Position numbers and translations under genes: made by a program. From contig CAKTYZ010000008.1 in assembly GCA_934635225.1 (NCBI GenBank), positions 1 through 64,000 of the forward strand: 64,000 bases of DNA. Reading direction: 5' to 3'. The notes under the pieces were generated by a model, which saw only the letters and a program-made list of their open reading frames with translations, ran no database searches and was not told the DNA's origin. Below are positions 32,646 through 41,054 of the stretch, piece after piece. The stretch comes from an uncultured Kiritimatiellota bacterium. Lineage in GTDB: Bacteria; Verrucomicrobiota; Kiritimatiellia; RFP12; UBA1067. The stretch's first letter is position 1. Every line of letters begins with the position of its first letter.

Positions 32646-33902
32646 ATGATGCGCAAGTTGAGCGTTTTCTTTTTTGTCGCTGCGCAGTTCGCGCCGTTCT
32701 TGACGGCGCCTGCCGCGCCAGCCGTACGGGACTTCGAGACAATCATCGACGAGGGCTTTCGGTCGAGCATGGCGCGTTGCTGGAGCCCTCGCACGTCGCT
32801 TCTCTATGGATGCGAGGTCAGCAAGGTGAAGAAGGCCGTGACATTTACGAACGGCCTCTATGACTGGCACAAGGGGACGAAGGAGGGCTATGGCGCGGGC
32901 ATGGCGGACTGCGCCATCTCGTGCGCGGTGGCGCTTTCGGGGTGCGTGGACCGCTGGGCCGCGCTGGCGAAGGAGGGCGCTGAGCCGTCCGATCCGCGCA
33001 TGGTCGAGACTGAAGACTGGGCGGCGAAACTGGCGCAAGGTCTCCTGAACTTGGCCTCGCGGCATCCCTACACGGGCTTTGTGGCGCGCGGCCTCTGCGA
33101 GGAGGACGGCAAGTCGATCTGCTCGCTTTCGTCCATCGACCAGCATACGCACTGGGTTCACGGTCTCTACCGCTATTCCCACTCGCCGATGGCGCGTCCC
33201 GCGCTCCTTGCGGAATGGCGACGGCGCATCGCTGAAGTCGCCGCGCGGATGGAGCGGACGGTCCGCCCTGAGACGGACTACAACTTTGGCCTCTGCGACG
33301 GGCGAGAGGATCCTCGCGGCATCTGCCGCATGTGGTGGCCTGACAGCACGAATGCGACGGTCTCTTGCCGACTGCCTTCGATCTATGCCGCCGCGTTTGA
33401 CGCGACGGGTGACCGGCACTGGAAAGACCTCTACGAAAAGCTGGCCGACAAGGCGTGTTCGGACGCGGCGTTCATGACGCGAAACAAGGCCGAGAATCCG
33501 AAATGGAAATGGATTACGCCGACCTACACGCTCTTGCAGATGAACGTCTCGCTGGAGGTCATGCTCGGATGCGAAACGAACCCCGTGCGCCGTGCGGGCC
33601 TTCTGGAGGGGTTGCGGCAGTCGGCGGCGGAGGCGGACTTCCGAGCGAAGGACATGTGGGCGAACCCCAAGAAGAAGTGGTACGGCATGGCCCCTGACGC
33701 GGAACTTGCCCTCGCTCAGCTCACGGCGAACAACGTGCCTTACGACAAGACGGAGCTCATGATCTTCACGCGGGCGATGACGGCGGGTGATGCGTGTCGG
33801 TGGTGGTCGCTCAAGACGACGCATCTGTTTGCGGCCTACTGGCGCGCGCGTCTGCGCGGCGTCATTCCGCCGGGCTTCACAGGCCTCTATCCCGAGGAGT
33901 AA
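32646..33902 (+). CDS. Secreted protein of unknown function, possibly an alpha/alpha-barrel enzyme
   Basis: A 418-residue protein. The ATG at 32646 is preferred because GAGG lies just before it; an ATG at 32634 overlapping the previous stop is possible. The hydrophobic N-terminus (LSVFFFVAAQFAPFLTAPA) indicates export. The sequence is helix-rich with many Trp, His and Cys, for example IDEGFRSSMARCW, LYDWHKGTKEGYGAGMADC, SSIDQHTHWVHGLYRYSHS. This is reminiscent of (alpha/alpha)6-toroid glycoside hydrolases and lyases, but no family motif was recognised. It follows the beta-strand protein directly and may be co-expressed with it. Confidence 0.55.
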   Translation: MMRKLSVFFFVAAQFAPFLTAPAAPAVRDFETIIDEGFRSSMARCWSPRTSLLYGCEVSKVKKAVTFTNGLYDWHKGTKEGYGAGMADCAISCAVALSGCVDRWAALAKEGAEPSDPRMVETEDWAAKLAQGLLNLASRHPYTGFVARGLCEEDGKSICSLSSIDQHTHWVHGLYRYSHSPMARPALLAEWRRRIAEVAARMERTVRPETDYNFGLCDGREDPRGICRMWWPDSTNATVSCRLPSIYAAAFDATGDRHWKDLYEKLADKACSDAAFMTRNKAENPKWKWITPTYTLLQMNVSLEVMLGCETNPVRRAGLLEGLRQSAAEADFRAKDMWANPKKKWYGMAPDAELALAQLTANNVPYDKTELMIFTRAMTAGDACRWWSLKTTHLFAAYWRARLRGVIPPGFTGLYPEE

Positions 33903-33949
33903 GGAGCCGGAATCGACGGGTCTTCGCGCCGATGCGCATGCAATATGCT

Positions 33950-33955
33950 ATAATA
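33950..33955 (+). promoter_or_regulatory. Extended -10 box TGCTATAAT, 6 bases before an ATG
   Basis: A perfect TATAAT preceded by TGC and followed by ACGCGC and the ATG at 33962. There is no ribosome-binding site, so the predicted start of transcription coincides with translation. It appears to have become the promoter for uxaA-uxaB. Confidence 0.7.
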
Positions 33956-33961
33956 CGCGCC

Positions 33962-34189
33962 ATGAGATTCGAACAGATACCCTTGCTGGTGGCGGGCGTT
34001 GCGCTTGTCGCAGGTCTCCGTCCTGCGGCCGACGCGCGGCTGGTCGGGGGCCGTCCGCCGCCGCAGGAGGCGAAGCCGCATCTGTGGCGGCATTGGATGG
34101 ACGGGGATGTCTCACGGGCCGGCATCCCGTCGGGTCTCCTCGGCTTGGTGAGGCCTGTCGTCGGCAATGAGGGGCCTTGCGGTCGCTGA
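33962..34189 (+). pseudogene. 5' remnant of a GH106-like alpha-L-rhamnosidase gene
   Basis: The 75-codon frame begins with a signal peptide (MRFEQIPLLVAGVALVAGLR) and continues PPPQEAKPHLWRHWMDGDVSRAGI, the hallmark start of GH106 rhamnosidases (KP-x-x-WWHWM-x-G-x-V-x-x-x-GI). It then loses resemblance and stops at 34187-34189, whereas GH106 enzymes are usually over 800 residues. It is immediately followed by uxaA. A deletion probably removed the rest of the gene and brought uxaA under its promoter. A genuine short secreted peptide is a less likely alternative. Confidence 0.6.
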
Positions 34190-34203
34190 GAAGGGAATCC
34201 GGG

Positions 34204-35556
34204 ATGATTATCTGCGAACAGGACAATGTCGAAATCCGCGCGGACGGACACAAGTATGCGCGACGGGACATCGCGGCGGGCGAGAACATCGTCAAGTACG
34301 GCATGCCGATTGGCCATGCGACCGTCGCGATCAAGGCGGGCGAGCATGTTCATGTCCACAACATGAAGACGAATCTCGGCGGGGTGCTTGAATATGCCTA
34401 TGATCCGTCGTTCACGGACCTCGCGCGGAAAGAGCCGCCGTCATTCCGTGCCTATCGTCATGCGGACGGACGCGTTGGCATTCGCAACGATCTTTGGGTC
34501 GTTCCGCTCGTTGGCTGCGTGAACCACCTTGCGACGCGTCTGGCGCAAGCCGTCGGAGGCGTCGCGCTCACGCATCCCTATGGTTGCTCGCAGATGGGCG
34601 AGGACCACGAGACGACGGCGAACCTGCTGGCCGCGCTCGTGCGCCATCCGAACGCGGGCGGCGTCCTCGTCGTGTCGCTTGGGTGCGAGAACAACACGCT
34701 GGAGAGCTTCAAGGCGAGGCTCGGCGACTGTTCGAGGCTGAATGTCCGCTTCCTGCGGGCGCAGGATCCCGGCGACGAGCACGAAAGGGGGCTTGCGCTC
34801 CTGAAGGAACTTGACGCGGCGCGTCCGAAGGACCGCGTGGACGTGCCCGTCTCCGAACTTGTCGTGGGGCTGAAGTGCGGCGGATCGGACGGCTTCAGCG
34901 GACTGACGGCGAATCCGCTCGTGGGACGTTTCAGCGACTGGCTGGTCGCGCGCGGCGGATCGACGATCCTCACCGAGGTTCCCGAGATGTTCGGCGCGGA
35001 GATGCTGCTCATGAAGCGTTGCCGTACGCGCGCCGTTTTCGACAAGTGCGTGAAGATGATCAACGACTTCAAGAGCTATTACGCGCGCCATGGGCAACCG
35101 TGTTATGAAAACCCCTCGCCCGGAAACAAGGCGGGCGGCATCACGACGCTGGAGGACAAGTCGCTCGGCTGCGTCCAGAAGGGCGGGCACGCCCCGGTCG
35201 AGGATGTCCTCGGCTATGGCGATTGCGTGAGGGCGCACGGCCTTTCGCTGGTGACGGGCCCTGGGAACGACCTCGTCGCCGCGACTGTCCTTGCGGCTGC
35301 TGGTGCGCATCTCGTCCTTTTCACGACGGGACGCGGCACGCCGTTCGGCTGTGTCGTCCCGACGGTAAAGGTCGCCTCGAACGACGCGCTTGCGGAGAAG
35401 AAGCCGAACTGGATCGACTGGAACGCGATGTCGAATCCGGATGTCGAGGAATTTGCCGCAAAGGTCCTCGGAATCGCCTCGGGCGAGGACCTTGCGAAAA
35501 ACGAAATCAATGGTGACCGAGGCATAGCCATATTCAAGAACGGAGTGACGCTCTGA
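34204..35556 (+). CDS. uxaA: Altronate dehydratase UxaA
   Basis: A 450-residue protein matching altronate dehydratase, which dehydrates D-altronate to 2-keto-3-deoxygluconate in galacturonate catabolism. The N-terminal SAF-like domain (IICEQDNVEIRA, DIAAGENIVKYGMPIGHA) is followed by the catalytic region with GIRNDLWVVPLVGCVNH, HPYGCSQMGEDHETT, SLGCENNT, LKCGGSDGFSGLTANPLVG, ILTEVPEMFGAE and TTGRGTPFG, rich in conserved Cys and His expected at the Fe site. A ribosome-binding site (AAGGGAAT) precedes the ATG. The stop overlaps the start of uxaB, so the two are coupled. The promoter is probably the one at 33950. Confidence 0.93.
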   Translation: MIICEQDNVEIRADGHKYARRDIAAGENIVKYGMPIGHATVAIKAGEHVHVHNMKTNLGGVLEYAYDPSFTDLARKEPPSFRAYRHADGRVGIRNDLWVVPLVGCVNHLATRLAQAVGGVALTHPYGCSQMGEDHETTANLLAALVRHPNAGGVLVVSLGCENNTLESFKARLGDCSRLNVRFLRAQDPGDEHERGLALLKELDAARPKDRVDVPVSELVVGLKCGGSDGFSGLTANPLVGRFSDWLVARGGSTILTEVPEMFGAEMLLMKRCRTRAVFDKCVKMINDFKSYYARHGQPCYENPSPGNKAGGITTLEDKSLGCVQKGGHAPVEDVLGYGDCVRAHGLSLVTGPGNDLVAATVLAAAGAHLVLFTTGRGTPFGCVVPTVKVASNDALAEKKPNWIDWNAMSNPDVEEFAAKVLGIASGEDLAKNEINGDRGIAIFKNGVTL

Positions 35557-36707
35557 TGGAAACGAAGATACTGCAGTTTGGCGAAGGGAACTTCCTTCGG
35601 TGCTTTATCGACTGGATGGTTCAGCGGATGAACGACAAGGCCGGCTTTGACGGTCAGGTCCAGATCATCCAGCCGATTGGTGACGAGTTGGGCGTTCCGT
35701 CGAAGATCCTGAATGCGCGCGGCGGAAAGTACCACACGTGCCTGCGCGGAATCATCGGCGGCAAGACCGTTGAGGAGATCGAGGAGATCACGAGCGTGAA
35801 AGGCGTTGACGTCGCGGCGAACCTTGAGGAATACGCGGCGTTGCCGTCGCTCCGCTTCGTCGTCTCCAACACGACTGAGGCGGGCATCCAGTACGTGAAG
35901 GGGGCGGACACGTTCCCCGCGAAGGTCCTGCGCCTGCTCAAGGCGCGCCATGCGGCGGGGCTTCCCGGTCTCGTCCTCATCCCGTGCGAACTCATCGAGC
36001 ACAACGGTGACAGCTTGAAGTCTTGCGTCCTTCGGCATCTTGCGGACGCGCCTGATGCGGCGCTTCAGTCCTACATCGAGAACGACTGCGTCTTCTGCTC
36101 CACGCTTGTGGACCGCATTGTCGCTGGCCGTCCCGATCCCGAATCCGCTGCGCGCTACGCGGAGATGCTGGGCGAGCGGGACGAGGTCCTCGTCTGCGGC
36201 GAGCCGTTCCACTTCTTCGTGGTCGAGACGCCGGCGGGCTTCGATCTTGAAAGGGAGCTGCCCCTGCAGAAGGCCGGCGTCAATGTCGTCTACACGTCCG
36301 ACATGCAGCCCTACCGCACGCGCAAGGTGCGTTTCCTCAACGCGACGCACACGACGATGGTCTATCTCGGCCTGGAGAGGGGCTTTTCGGAGGTTGCGGA
36401 GTGCATCGCCGACCCGGACTTCAACAAGTTCGTTCGCCAGGTCGTCTTCGACGAGATCTTCCCGACCGTCAATCTGCCTGACGCCGAGAAGCGAGACTAC
36501 GCCGAGAGCGTGCTGGAACGTTTTGCCAACCCGTTTGCGCACCATCAGCTGAAGTCCATTGCGCTCAATACGGTCGCGAAGTGGAAGACGCGGTGCCTTC
36601 CGGTCGTCTGCGACTACTACAAGATGTCCGGCAAGCTTCCCGCCGCGATGATGCAGGGCTACGAGGCCATCGCCCGCCACTACGACGCGGGCGGCGCCTC
36701 CGCGTGA
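35556..36707 (+). CDS. uxaB: Tagaturonate reductase UxaB, C-terminally shortened
   Basis: A 383-residue protein, clearly UxaB: METKILQFGEGNFLRCFIDW with the nucleotide-binding start, VVSNTTEAGI, LIPCELIEHNGD, and RKVRFLNATHTTMVYLG containing the family's N-x-x-H. It reduces tagaturonate to altronate with NADH. The family is usually ~480 residues; this one stops after KLPAAMMQGYEAIARHYDAG, where the others continue for about 90 more. The 3' end overlaps the convergent ogt gene by 28 bases. Truncation by rearrangement is likely, and activity is uncertain. Galacturonate would require UxaC (54386), UxaB and UxaA in sequence. Confidence 0.88.
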   Translation: METKILQFGEGNFLRCFIDWMVQRMNDKAGFDGQVQIIQPIGDELGVPSKILNARGGKYHTCLRGIIGGKTVEEIEEITSVKGVDVAANLEEYAALPSLRFVVSNTTEAGIQYVKGADTFPAKVLRLLKARHAAGLPGLVLIPCELIEHNGDSLKSCVLRHLADAPDAALQSYIENDCVFCSTLVDRIVAGRPDPESAARYAEMLGERDEVLVCGEPFHFFVVETPAGFDLERELPLQKAGVNVVYTSDMQPYRTRKVRFLNATHTTMVYLGLERGFSEVAECIADPDFNKFVRQVVFDEIFPTVNLPDAEKRDYAESVLERFANPFAHHQLKSIALNTVAKWKTRCLPVVCDYYKMSGKLPAAMMQGYEAIARHYDAGGASA

Positions 36708-37240
36708 CGGCGCTCGTGCCGCAGCAGGGCGATCTTGTTCGCAAGGCCGCCGCCGTAGCCGACCATTGAGCCGTCTTGTCCGATTACGCGGTGACAGGGC
36801 ACGAGGATGCAGATCGGATTCCAGCCGACGGCTCCTCCGACGGCTTGGGCGGACATGTGCGCCCGGCCTTTGCGTCGGGCGAGGCGTGCGGCGATCTCGC
36901 CGTAGGAGCGCGTTTCCCCGTAAGGGATTCCGCGCAGTTCCGCAATGACGTCGCGTCGGAAGGCGGTCAGGCCCTCGATTCGCAGATGCGGCGGTTTCGC
37001 GGGCGGTTGGCCCGCGAAATAGCCGTCCAGCCAAGCGGACGTCTCGCGAAAGACGGGGAGTTCTTTCGCGAGGCCTTCTTGGGTATGCTTGCTCGCGTCA
37101 GGAGACCCCTTGAACCAGAGTCCAGTTAACGCTTCACCGTCGCTGCGCATCACCAAGTCCGCAAACCCCTTCGGCGTGCGGTAGTTGAAGAGGTAGCTCC
37201 TGGAGGGGATGAGGCCGCGCTTCTCGGATTGATCTGTCAT
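36680..37240 (-). CDS. ogt: Methylated-DNA--protein-cysteine methyltransferase (Ogt type)
   Basis: A 186-residue DNA repair suicide enzyme that transfers the alkyl group from O6-alkylguanine to its own cysteine. The active-site PCHRV motif has Cys149, followed by GYGGGLANKIALLRHE; the helix-turn-helix region includes FRRDVIAELRGIPYGETRSY and AVGGAVGWNPICILVPC. The N-terminal ~85 residues form the usual less-conserved domain. It is one of only two - strand genes here and converges on uxaB with a 28-base overlap. Its ATG is 8 bases from a perfect TATAAT, which suggests a leaderless transcript. Confidence 0.93.
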   Translation of the reverse strand: MTDQSEKRGLIPSRSYLFNYRTPKGFADLVMRSDGEALTGLWFKGSPDASKHTQEGLAKELPVFRETSAWLDGYFAGQPPAKPPHLRIEGLTAFRRDVIAELRGIPYGETRSYGEIAARLARRKGRAHMSAQAVGGAVGWNPICILVPCHRVIGQDGSMVGYGGGLANKIALLRHERRHAEAPPAS

Positions 37241-37248
37241 GGGCTTGC

Positions 37249-37254
37249 ATTATA
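37249..37254 (-). promoter_or_regulatory. -10 box TATAAT for ogt, 8 bases before its start
   Basis: On the - strand TATAAT is followed by GCAAGCCC and the ogt ATG. No ribosome-binding site fits between. Confidence 0.65.
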
Positions 37255-37327
37255 CAATCCGGCGTCTGCGCGAGTCAAGGGGGCGCGGCGGTCCTTCTCC
37301 CCATTGCCGTAAGGCGACGAGAAATGG

Positions 37328-37333
37328 TATACT
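37328..37333 (+). promoter_or_regulatory. -10 box TATACT upstream of the TPP riboswitch
   Basis: ATGGTATACTACGCGG has the same -10 box and ACGC discriminator as other promoters in the window. The transcript would begin just before the riboswitch aptamer. Confidence 0.65.
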
Positions 37334-37342
37334 ACGCGGCGT

Positions 37343-37430
37343 CTTATCCGGGTGTCGGGCGCGCGAGGTGCGTGTCTTGCTGAGAAAAGACCGGTTGAAC
37401 CTGAACGGGGTCATTCCCGCGTAGGAAAGG
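37343..37430 (+). ncRNA. TPP (THI-box) riboswitch
   Basis: Conserved THI-box blocks occur in order: CCGGGTGTCGGG at about 37348, CTGAGA at 37380-37385, ACCGGTTGAACCTGA at 37390-37404, and the closing CATTCCCGCGTAGGAA ending at 37427. Thiamine pyrophosphate binding would repress thi4-thiE. The ribosome-binding AAGGAAG lies directly after the aptamer, 8-14 bases before the ATG at 37440, so control is probably at translation initiation. Confidence 0.95.
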
Positions 37431-37439
37431 AAGAACGAA

Positions 37440-38228
37440 ATGGCAGAGAATGCCGTCATGGAAGAGGTCATCTCCGGCGCGATCGTGCGTCGGTATTTCG
37501 AGAAGCTCCAGAACAATCTGGCGATTGACGTCGCCATCGTCGGCGCGGGTCCGAGTGGGCTCGTCGCGGCGCATGACCTCGCGAAAGCGGGCTTCAAGGT
37601 CTGCGTGTACGAGTCGAAGCTGGCGCCCGGCGGTGGCACATGGGGCGGCGGCATGCTCATGAACGAGGTGACGGTGCAGAACGACGCGGCGGAGATCCTG
37701 CGCGAGTTCGGCATCACGACCGTTCCGTATAACGAGGACTACCACACCGTCGATTCCGTCGAGATGGCCTCGGGCCTCATCTTCGGCGCGCGCAAGGCGG
37801 GCGCGGTCATCTTCAACACCGTCAAGGTCGAGGACATCGTGATGCACGACGGCGTCGTCTCGGGCGTCGTCATCAACTGGAATCCCGTCGCGCGCCTTGA
37901 GATGCACGTCGATCCGCTCGTCGTGACGACGCGCGCGCTCATCGACGGCACGGGGCATCCGAGCGAGATCATCAACAAGGCCGTACACAAGGCGGGCGTC
38001 AAGGTCGATTCTCCGACGGGCGGCATCCTCGGCGAAAAGCCGATGTGGATGGCGGACGGCGAGCGCACGACGGTCACGAACACGAAGCGCCTCTATCCGG
38101 GCCTCTACGCCTCAGGCATGGCGGCGAACAACGTGCAGGGCGGCTTCCGCATGGGGCCGATCTTCGGCGGCATGCTCAAGAGCGGTCGCAAGATCGCGCA
38201 GATCGTTGCGGACGACCTGAGAAAGTGA
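37440..38228 (+). CDS. thi4: Thi4-type thiamine thiazole synthase, histidine (sulfide-using) form
   Basis: A 262-residue FAD/NAD-binding protein of the Thi4 family, which builds the thiazole phosphate of thiamine from NAD, glycine and a sulfur donor. Visible: the dinucleotide fold DVAIVGAGPSGLVAAHDLA, ESKLAPGGGTWGGGMLMNE, GHPSEIINKA, and MAANNVQGGFRMGPIFGGML. Where yeast Thi4 has the sulfur-donating Cys before MDP, this protein has His156 in LEMHVDPLV, as in archaeal enzymes that use free sulfide and turn over repeatedly. That fits an anaerobic, sulfide-rich habitat. It sits behind the TPP riboswitch and one base before thiE. Confidence 0.95.
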   Translation: MAENAVMEEVISGAIVRRYFEKLQNNLAIDVAIVGAGPSGLVAAHDLAKAGFKVCVYESKLAPGGGTWGGGMLMNEVTVQNDAAEILREFGITTVPYNEDYHTVDSVEMASGLIFGARKAGAVIFNTVKVEDIVMHDGVVSGVVINWNPVARLEMHVDPLVVTTRALIDGTGHPSEIINKAVHKAGVKVDSPTGGILGEKPMWMADGERTTVTNTKRLYPGLYASGMAANNVQGGFRMGPIFGGMLKSGRKIAQIVADDLRK

Positions 38229-38229
38229 G

Positions 38230-38841
38230 ATGGAAGACTTTGGTCTCTATCTCGTGATGACCGATCCGGTCGTCGGCTACGAACGCTGCTGCGAAGCGGC
38301 GGTCGCGGCGGGCGTCCGGATGGTCCAGCTGCGCATGAAGGACCGGCCGCGCGCGGAAATCGTGGCGGTCGGCCGTGCGCTCCGCCGGATTACGGCCGGC
38401 ACGCGGACGAACTTCATCGTCAATGACGATCCGTCCATCGCGGCGGAAGTCGAGGCGGACGGCGTTCATGTCGGACAAGGCGACATGTCCGTTGCCGAGG
38501 TTCGCCGTCTGTATCCGTCGCTTCGCATCGTCGGGCTTTCGACCCACAGCCCCGATCAGGCGTGCGCGGCCATCGCGGCGCGCCCAGACTACATCGGCGT
38601 CGGACCTGTCTTCGCGACGCCGACGAAGAAAATCCCCGATCCGACGCTCGGCGTCGAGACGGCCGGCCGGATGATTGCCTCGGTCCCGTTTCCGGCGGTC
38701 GCCATCGGCGGACTCAACTTGGAGACGTTGCCGTCCGTCCTCGCGGCGGGTGCGCGAAACTACGCCGTCGTGCGCGCCGTCTGCGGTTCGACCGACCCCG
38801 AGGCGGCGATTCGGGCGATTCAGGGGCTGGCGAGACGCTGA
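38230..38841 (+). CDS. thiE: Thiamine phosphate synthase ThiE
   Basis: A 203-residue TIM-barrel enzyme joining the thiazole and pyrimidine halves of thiamine. Motifs: GVRMVQLRMKDRPRAEI, FIVNDDPSIAAEVEADGVHVGQ with the pyrophosphate/Mg-binding Asp residues, IVGLSTHSPDQA, DYIGVGPVFATPTKKIP and FPAVAIGGLN. Length is typical. It begins one base after the thi4 stop and so belongs to the same riboswitch-controlled operon. ThiC/ThiD functions are not in this window. Confidence 0.95.
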   Translation: MEDFGLYLVMTDPVVGYERCCEAAVAAGVRMVQLRMKDRPRAEIVAVGRALRRITAGTRTNFIVNDDPSIAAEVEADGVHVGQGDMSVAEVRRLYPSLRIVGLSTHSPDQACAAIAARPDYIGVGPVFATPTKKIPDPTLGVETAGRMIASVPFPAVAIGGLNLETLPSVLAAGARNYAVVRAVCGSTDPEAAIRAIQGLARR

Positions 38842-38901
38842 GCCGCTTTCCGGGATTCTCCAATCGATCGGAAGGCGGGCCTATGGTTTTCACCGTTGCA
38901 C

Positions 38902-38931
38902 TTGCCAAGCGGTCCGCATTTGTGATAGAAT
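38902..38931 (+). promoter_or_regulatory. Promoter of infC: TTGCCA, 18-base spacer, TAGAAT
   Basis: TTGCCA (38902-38907) and TAGAAT (38926-38931), the latter with an upstream TG (extended -10) and followed by ACGC. The leader to the infC start is about 30 bases. Confidence 0.65.
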
Positions 38932-38965
38932 ACGCTTATCATTAACCCAAACAAAGAGGTGAGTT

Positions 38966-39544
<579 letters not shown>

Positions 39545-39549
39545 ACGCA

Positions 39550-40425
39550 ATGAGCCGTTTCCGTTTGAGAGGTCGTCGTCGTCGCCCTCGTGAGGCGAGG
39601 CGGGATCGCGTGCCGTTGCGCGCGATTGTGCCGAACCTCGTGACGTCCATTGCCGCGTGCGCGGGCATCACGTCGATTTCGCTTTCGTCCGAGGGGAGGT
39701 TCATGCCGGCCCTTTGGGCGCTTCTCGTCGCCTGCATCTGCGATGGGATGGACGGGCGGATCGCGCGTCTGCTGAACGCGAGCTCCAAACTGGGGGCCGA
39801 ACTCGACTCGCTGGCCGACTTCGTGAATTTCGGCGTCGCGCCGGCGATGTTCATGTACTTCTGGATGACGGGCGGGCCCAGCCACACGCTGGCCGACGGC
39901 ACGCTTGTCGCGCGTCCGTTCATCCGCATCGTGCTGGGCTGTTCCCTTTATTATGCGATGTGCGACTGTTTCCGTCTGGCGCGCTTCAATACGATGCTGG
40001 AACAGGAAACCGCGCCTTACTGGACGCATTTCTTTACGGGAGTTCCCGCGCCCGGCGGCTGCTGGATGGTGCTTTCGCCCGCAATCCTCTCGCTCGCGCT
40101 GGATGCGAAGGAACTTTCGCCGTCGCTGGCGACGGTCCTGCAGAACCCGTGGACGGGCGTGTTCATGCTTCTCTTCGTCGGGTCGCTGATGGCGTCGCGT
40201 CTGCCGACGGTTTCGCTGAAGCACCTGCATGTCTCGCGTCGGCATTTGCCCTTGGTCCTTGCGGGACTTCTGCTCGTGGTGGCGTTTCTCGTCTCCAACT
40301 TCTGGCTGACGATCGGCTCGATTGGCATACTCTACATCTTCACCGTTCCGCTGACGGGGTGGCTCTTCCTGCGCATCCGCAGGAGATACGAGGCGGGGCA
40401 TGGCTCTGCCAACGCGAATTCCTGA
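39550..40425 (+). CDS. pssA: CDP-diacylglycerol--serine O-phosphatidyltransferase
   Basis: A 291-residue membrane enzyme of the CDP-alcohol phosphatidyltransferase family. The signature D-G-x2-A-R-x8-G-x3-D-x3-D is seen at residues 68-90 (DGRIARL through ELDSLAD). An Arg-rich cytoplasmic N-terminus is followed by about six to eight hydrophobic helices, the last ones near LPLVLAGLLLVVAFLVSNFW and SIGILYIFTVPLTGWLF. It makes phosphatidylserine, the precursor of phosphatidylethanolamine. The gene starts 5 bases after infC and is presumably co-transcribed with it. Confidence 0.88.
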   Translation: MSRFRLRGRRRRPREARRDRVPLRAIVPNLVTSIAACAGITSISLSSEGRFMPALWALLVACICDGMDGRIARLLNASSKLGAELDSLADFVNFGVAPAMFMYFWMTGGPSHTLADGTLVARPFIRIVLGCSLYYAMCDCFRLARFNTMLEQETAPYWTHFFTGVPAPGGCWMVLSPAILSLALDAKELSPSLATVLQNPWTGVFMLLFVGSLMASRLPTVSLKHLHVSRRHLPLVLAGLLLVVAFLVSNFWLTIGSIGILYIFTVPLTGWLFLRIRRRYEAGHGSANANS

Positions 40426-40458
40426 ACTGAAACGAGAAAACGAAAGGACGACGGCATT

Positions 40459-40935
40459 ATGAAGAAGCTGATGATTGCGGCGGCGATGTCCGCCTTGGCG
40501 TGCGGTTGCGCGTCCATCAACAAGAACGACGGCGGAAATTCCCGCCTGAAGCCCCAAGTCGTCAAGGACCGCGTGCATCTCAAGTACGAGGTGGGCAAGA
40601 AGCGCGTGAAGGGCGCGGACCAGCTCAATTGCCTCTTCGGGCTGATCTGCTGGGGTTCGTCGGCGCATATTGCCGATGAGGGCGAGTCTTGCTTTGGCGC
40701 GAAGGGCAAGGCCAAGAATGGCGCGTATGCGAACGCGTGCGACGCGGCGAACTGCGATCAGCTCGTCGGTGCGCGCTACACCGTCGCGACGAAAGATTAC
40801 TTTGTCTTCAAGAAGGTGCATGCCGAGGTTTCCGGCTACCCGGCCAAGGTCGTCGGGGCTGAAGTCGTTGATGCCCTTCGGACTCCGCCACCCAGTCGGG
40901 GCAAGCCTCGTCCGAACGCGGGCAACAAGAAGTAA
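40459..40935 (+). CDS. Hypothetical lipoprotein
   Basis: A 158-residue protein with lipoprotein signal MKKLMIAAAMSALACGC: ACGC fits a lipobox, with Cys17 as the likely lipidation site. The mature part has LNCLFGLICWGSSAHIAD, then AKNGAYANACDAANCDQLVGARYT and KKVHAEVSGYPAKVVGAE, with several cysteines. No named domain was recognised. The AAAGGA ribosome-binding site is about 10 bases before the ATG. A compact hairpin follows the stop, so this is probably the end of the infC-pssA transcript. Confidence 0.65.
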   Translation: MKKLMIAAAMSALACGCASINKNDGGNSRLKPQVVKDRVHLKYEVGKKRVKGADQLNCLFGLICWGSSAHIADEGESCFGAKGKAKNGAYANACDAANCDQLVGARYTVATKDYFVFKKVHAEVSGYPAKVVGAEVVDALRTPPPSRGKPRPNAGNKK

Positions 40936-40955
40936 GCGGATTCCGCTTCTGTTTT
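40934..40955 (+). terminator. Short intrinsic terminator-like hairpin
   Basis: AAGCGG and CCGCTT form a 6-base stem around a 3-base loop, overlapping the stop codon region, followed by CTGTTTT. Confidence 0.5.
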
Positions 40956-41017
40956 CGCGGCCAGGCACGTCGCCCTCGCGCCCGACGGGGCGCGTTTCGT
41001 GACGAAGTGCGCTCATT

Positions 41018-41047
41018 TTGCCGTTGTCCGGGAGGATTTGGTATAAT
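41018..41047 (+). promoter_or_regulatory. Promoter of xseB: TTGCCG, 18-base spacer, TATAAT
   Basis: TTGCCG (41018-41023) and a perfect TATAAT (41042-41047), followed by ACGCGCC and the ATG at 41055 with no room for a ribosome-binding site: a strong leaderless candidate. Confidence 0.7.
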
Positions 41048-41054
41048 ACGCGCC

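Noticed and set aside
33962..34189. An ordinary small secreted-protein gene before uxaA
   Set aside because: The sequence after the signal peptide matches the conserved start of GH106 enzymes and then breaks off, so a remnant is the simpler explanation.
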